Source of the DNA: Phycisphaerales bacterium | Lineage (GTDB): Bacteria > Planctomycetota > Phycisphaerae > SM23-33 | Assembly: GCA_003485185.1 (NCBI GenBank) | Contig: DNAS01000061.1 | Location: forward strand, 1 to 8,372 | Reading direction: 5' to 3' | DNA: 8,372 nucleotides | Part shown: positions 6,036 to 8,372 of the stretch, piece by piece | Layout of the letters: every line of letters starts with the position of its first letter | Numbering within the stretch: position 1 is the stretch's first letter | The notes under the pieces: generated by a model | The model's input: the letters and a program-made list of their open reading frames with translations, nothing else | Told to the model about the DNA's origin: nothing | Database searches by the model: none | Translations under genes and position numbers: made by a program

Positions 6036-6143
6036 TCTCGCTTTCCCGTCTGCGCAAGCGCCTTGGAAACGGTCAGTTGCAACCGGTGTTTGCCCGCCTT
6101 TGGGCCTGTATCGTACGTTTGGGGGGGAAGGAAGCGTGGTCCG

Positions 6144-7349
6144 ATGCTCCTTCCGGCTGGCGGATTGCGGGCATTGGTGGGGTCTGCGCCGCAAGAGATC
6201 GGCAATCCGGATCGAGAACGCAAGGCGGAACCGGTGGAAAAAAAGTCTCGCATCCTCGTGATGAGTAACGATCCCGTGGCGGTCCAGTGGCGCTGCGCCC
6301 AGTTGGCCCTGCACGGGTGGGCGGTGTTCCAGGCGACCGATCACATGGACGCGCTGTCGGCCGTCAGCAGGCACGACGTGGACATGGTGATCCTGCACCT
6401 GGACCCCGGTGAAATGCTCGCGACGGACCTTCCGAACGTCCTGCGGCAGGTGGCCCAGACGGTCTACCTGCCGGTGATCCTGCTGACCGAGGAAATGGAC
6501 GAGGCCCTGCGCTGCCGATGCCTGGACAGCGGCGCGGACGAGGTCGTGGGATTCGATATCTCCCTCGCGGAACTGTCGTCCCGCATCCGGGCCATGCTGC
6601 GGATCAAGGACCTCCAGGACGCGCTGCTCTCGTCGCGCACCGCGCTCCAGCGGGCGCTGCAGCGGGAGCGAAAACTGCTGAGCAAGCTCCGCGAGGACAA
6701 CGCCTGCCTCCAGGCGCTGGCGACCACGGACCCGCTGACCCACGCGCAGAACGTGCGCTCCTTCCACGAGATCCTGGAGCACGAATTCAAGATCGCCCGG
6801 CGCTACCAGCAGTCGCTGAGCCTCCTGATGCTCGACGTGGACCATTTCAAGGTCGTCAACGACACCTTCGGGCATCCCAGCGGCGACTACGTGCTGAAGG
6901 AACTGGCGGTCGTCATCAAGCAGTCGGTGCGCGAGTCCGACGTGCTGGCGCGGACCGGCGGGGAGGAGTTCGCCGTCGTCCTTCCGAAGGCTGACGCGGA
7001 CCAGGCGGAAGCATTCGCCGAGAGAATCCGCCGGCAGATCGCCGACCACGTCTTCGCCGTCTATGGGAAGGAAATCTCCGTCACCATCTCCGTCGGATTG
7101 GCCACGTATCCTTCCGACGCCGAGATCACCGAACCGGAGATGCTGACCTACTTCGCCGACCAGTCGCTGCTGATGGCCAAGGAGGCCGGGCGCAACTGCG
7201 TGATCGCCGTCCGGCAGGTGAGCATGGAAGTGCGGCGCCGCCTGAGGCGGCAGTACCTGTCCGCGCCGCTGGAGGCGGAGAAACTCCTCAGCAGCCGGTC
7301 CATCCCCGTCACGACCGACGACCAACCCGCCCCCGCCGCCGTGCGATAA
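6144..7349 (+). CDS. Diguanylate cyclase: degenerate receiver domain plus active-type GGEEF domain
   Basis: Residues are counted from the ATG at 6144 (401 aa). About 35-155 form a CheY-like receiver (RILVMSNDP, PVILLTE, SGADEVVGF). A helical, coiled-coil-like linker spans 156-195. A GGDEF domain spans about 195-357 (TTDPLTHAQNVRSF, LMLDVDHFKVVNDTFGHPSG, RTGGEEF at 270-276, VTISVGLATYP). The GGEEF site and the metal-binding DVD are intact, so it should make c-di-GMP from two GTP. RESD at 263-266, five residues before GGEEF, is the inhibitory I-site for product feedback. The receiver has Ser-Asn (41-42) for the acidic pair, His85 for the phospho-acceptor Asp, and Phe137 for the conserved Lys. 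Only Thr115 is kept, so normal phosphorylation is unlikely. No membrane segment is seen. The start has GGGAAGGAAG 9 nt upstream. A GTG at 6234 (VEKKSRIL), exactly at the receiver edge, is a real alternative. No convincing promoter was found. It is divergent from pfp. Confidence 0.92.
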   Translation: MLLPAGGLRALVGSAPQEIGNPDRERKAEPVEKKSRILVMSNDPVAVQWRCAQLALHGWAVFQATDHMDALSAVSRHDVDMVILHLDPGEMLATDLPNVLRQVAQTVYLPVILLTEEMDEALRCRCLDSGADEVVGFDISLAELSSRIRAMLRIKDLQDALLSSRTALQRALQRERKLLSKLREDNACLQALATTDPLTHAQNVRSFHEILEHEFKIARRYQQSLSLLMLDVDHFKVVNDTFGHPSGDYVLKELAVVIKQSVRESDVLARTGGEEFAVVLPKADADQAEAFAERIRRQIADHVFAVYGKEISVTISVGLATYPSDAEITEPEMLTYFADQSLLMAKEAGRNCVIAVRQVSMEVRRRLRRQYLSAPLEAEKLLSSRSIPVTTDDQPAPAAVR

Positions 7350-7350
7350 A

Positions 7351-7446
7351 AGCAGAAAAAACATTCACCGCAGAATTCGCAGAGACCGCAGAGGATGAAA
7401 TTGTTTTTCCCTCTTTCTGCTCCGCGTCCTCTGCGCTCTCTGCGGT
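7351..7446. repeat. Inverted array of 9-nt units, consensus nnCGCAGAG, between convergent genes
   Basis: The left arm has three 9-nt units (7367-7393): ACCGCAGAA, TTCGCAGAG and ACCGCAGAG. The right arm has four in opposite orientation (7411-7446): CTCTTTCTG, CTCCGCGTC, CTCTGCGCT and CTCTGCGGT. AGCAGAAA (7351-7358) can also pair with TTTCTGCT (7414-7421). The element lies directly after the GGDEF gene and before the end of the convergent protease gene, so its fold could act as a two-way transcription stop. I recall similar CGCAGAG arrays scattered between genes in several phyla; the count in this genome is unknown. Confidence 0.7.
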
Positions 7447-7459
7447 AAATTCTTTCGGA

Positions 7460-8372
7460 TCAGCCGTCCGGGCCCTTCTTGTTCATCTCCTGGATCACCT
7501 TCGCGCGGAGATCCTTGATCTCCTTCATCAGGCGCTCGATGTCCTCGTTGACGGCCTGGAATTCCTCGAACGGCTGGGTCAGTTCCGTCGCCTCCTTGAG
7601 CACCTTTTCGGCTTGGACGAGGTGGGTCAGGCAGCGGGTGCCGAGTTCGCGCCGCCGGCGGCGCGTCTCCCCGGTGAACAGCCCGTTCTCGGAGAAGTAG
7701 CGGTAGGGCACGTTGGGGTGCTCGATGTCGTTCTCGGTCACGCCCTTCATGGCCTTTTCGAACTCGCGCCCGAGTTCCTTCATCCGCTTCTCGTAGGTCT
7801 CGATCGCCTCGGACCAGTACGCCGAGTACGGCGTCGCCAGGCCCTGGTTCTCCGTCCAGCCCTCGTAGCCGAGTTTCCTGCCCAGGTCCGCGATGTCCGT
7901 GACGATCTCCACCGCCAGCCCGCAGTGCACCGCCTCCTTGGCCGTCAGGGTCAGCAGCTTGCCCTTGCTGGTGACGGGATTCTTTCCCTTGCCCTGGCGG
8001 ATTTCCTTCTCGCCGTTGCTTTTTTCGACGACGTGCAGTTCCATCTGGTTGTCGATCATCGCCTCGGCGAGCAGGGGCTCGTGCCCGCCGGTTTCCGCCG
8101 CGGCCCGCGCCTTGGCCCGCCAGATGGATTGGAACTTCTCGGAGATTTCCTGCGGCATGCCGAAGCGGGACATCCGGAACGCGGTGGCCGCCCCGAACAC
8201 CGCGTCGGGCTCGACGTAGATTTCCTTGCACGCCAGGGAGGTGACGGCCGCCGCCGACAACGCCTCCTTGACCAGCACCACCAGGCGCAGGCGCGGCGAG
8301 TATTTCCGGATGACCTCGATGAGCTTGTCCACCTCGCTGACCGACCCGCCGGGGGAGTTCACGCGGAGGACG
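7460..8372 (-). CDS. SppA/NfeD/ClpP-like serine protease (SDH clan), 5'-truncated by the window edge
   Basis: The reading frame stays open to the window edge (VLRVNSPGGS before the apparent GTG), so the true start lies outside and at least 304 residues are seen. Counting from the GTG codon at 8362 as residue 1, NSPGGSV (2-8) is the oxyanion-hole segment of SppA, NfeD and ClpP-fold proteases. LSAAAVTSLACKEIYVEP (35-52) holds the likely nucleophile Ser36, in the place of the SAG/SAA serine. Lys76 in ISEKFQS is 40 residues further on, close to the Ser-Lys spacing of the NfeD-type dyad, and is the probable general base. LTLTAKEAVHCGLAVEIVTD (about 138-157) is the typical SppA/NfeD segment. The C-terminal 110 residues are charged and mainly helical, with a coiled coil at about 257-295. 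This tail is not part of the classic proteases and may serve oligomerisation. No membrane segment is visible in this part. Substrate unknown. It is convergent with the GGDEF gene. Confidence 0.8.
   Translation of the reverse strand, partial: VLRVNSPGGSVSEVDKLIEVIRKYSPRLRLVVLVKEALSAAAVTSLACKEIYVEPDAVFGAATAFRMSRFGMPQEISEKFQSIWRAKARAAAETGGHEPLLAEAMIDNQMELHVVEKSNGEKEIRQGKGKNPVTSKGKLLTLTAKEAVHCGLAVEIVTDIADLGRKLGYEGWTENQGLATPYSAYWSEAIETYEKRMKELGREFEKAMKGVTENDIEHPNVPYRYFSENGLFTGETRRRRRELGTRCLTHLVQAEKVLKEATELTQPFEEFQAVNEDIERLMKEIKDLRAKVIQEMNKKGPDG

Noticed and set aside
4633..6057. Alternative long frames over pfp on both strands
   Set aside because: These are shadows of a gene with unmistakable phosphofructokinase motifs; the translations are Arg/Gly-rich or Val/Asp/Leu-rich with no motif.
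6063..6143. An earlier TTG start for the GGDEF gene
   Set aside because: The extra 27 residues have no domain content, and the ATG at 6144 has a much better ribosome site. The GTG at 6234 remains a real alternative.
6009..7364. A 451-codon minus-strand frame opposite the GGDEF gene
   Set aside because: It is antisense to a complete receiver-GGDEF protein and has the Val/Gln/His/Leu bias of complemented GC-rich codons.
4461..7446. The two short-unit arrays as CRISPR remnants
   Set aside because: The units are only 8 or 9 nt, directly adjacent, with no spacers, and each array occurs in inverted pairs; no cas gene is present.

Overview
The window is mostly GC-rich chromosomal sequence (about 1600 to the end, with strong G/C preference at third codon positions). 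It carries six protein genes plus a visibly less GC-rich two-gene unit at the left end. The gene content is a PPi-type phosphofructokinase, a GH10-like cytosolic protein of a kind I associate with Planctomycetota, a GGDEF protein, an SDH-type serine protease and dispersed intergenic repeats. This suggests a free-living Gram-negative-type bacterium, plausibly of the Planctomycetota/Phycisphaerae. That placement is an inference; there is no rRNA or marker gene here.

Layout: (1) 64-1543, plus strand: a 444-aa predicted Ntn hydrolase whose N-terminus has the proteasome/HslV pattern Thr1...Asp17...Thr21 once the initiator Met is removed, followed by an overlapping 55-aa basic protein and a terminator hairpin. 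(2) 4355 down to 1656, minus strand: a compact three-gene operon encoding a GH10-like protein that lacks both catalytic glutamates, a membrane-anchored ComEA-type helix-hairpin-helix protein (ATGA overlap) and a CPBP intramembrane metalloprotease (7-nt gap). (3) 4356-4664: a 309-nt gene-free stretch with mutually exclusive GC-rich hairpin arms, an inverted array of 8-nt units, a palindromic dispersed element and a hairpin at the end of the next gene. (4) 5945 down to 4665, minus: PPi-dependent phosphofructokinase with a clear sigma70-type promoter and a 5' leader hairpin. (5) 6144-7349, plus: a diguanylate cyclase with an intact GGEEF site and RxxD I-site, joined to a receiver domain that has lost its phosphorylation residues. 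(6) 7350-7459: an inverted array of 9-nt units between convergent genes. (7) 8372 down to 7460, minus: an SppA/NfeD/ClpP-like serine protease, truncated at its 5' end by the window edge.

The genes do not form one obvious pathway. The phosphofructokinase is central glycolysis and the GGDEF protein is c-di-GMP signalling. The most unusual items are the left-hand Ntn-hydrolase/small-protein pair, the GH10 and receiver domains that have lost their active residues, and the two inverted arrays of short tandem units (8-nt and 9-nt periods) with the same architecture.
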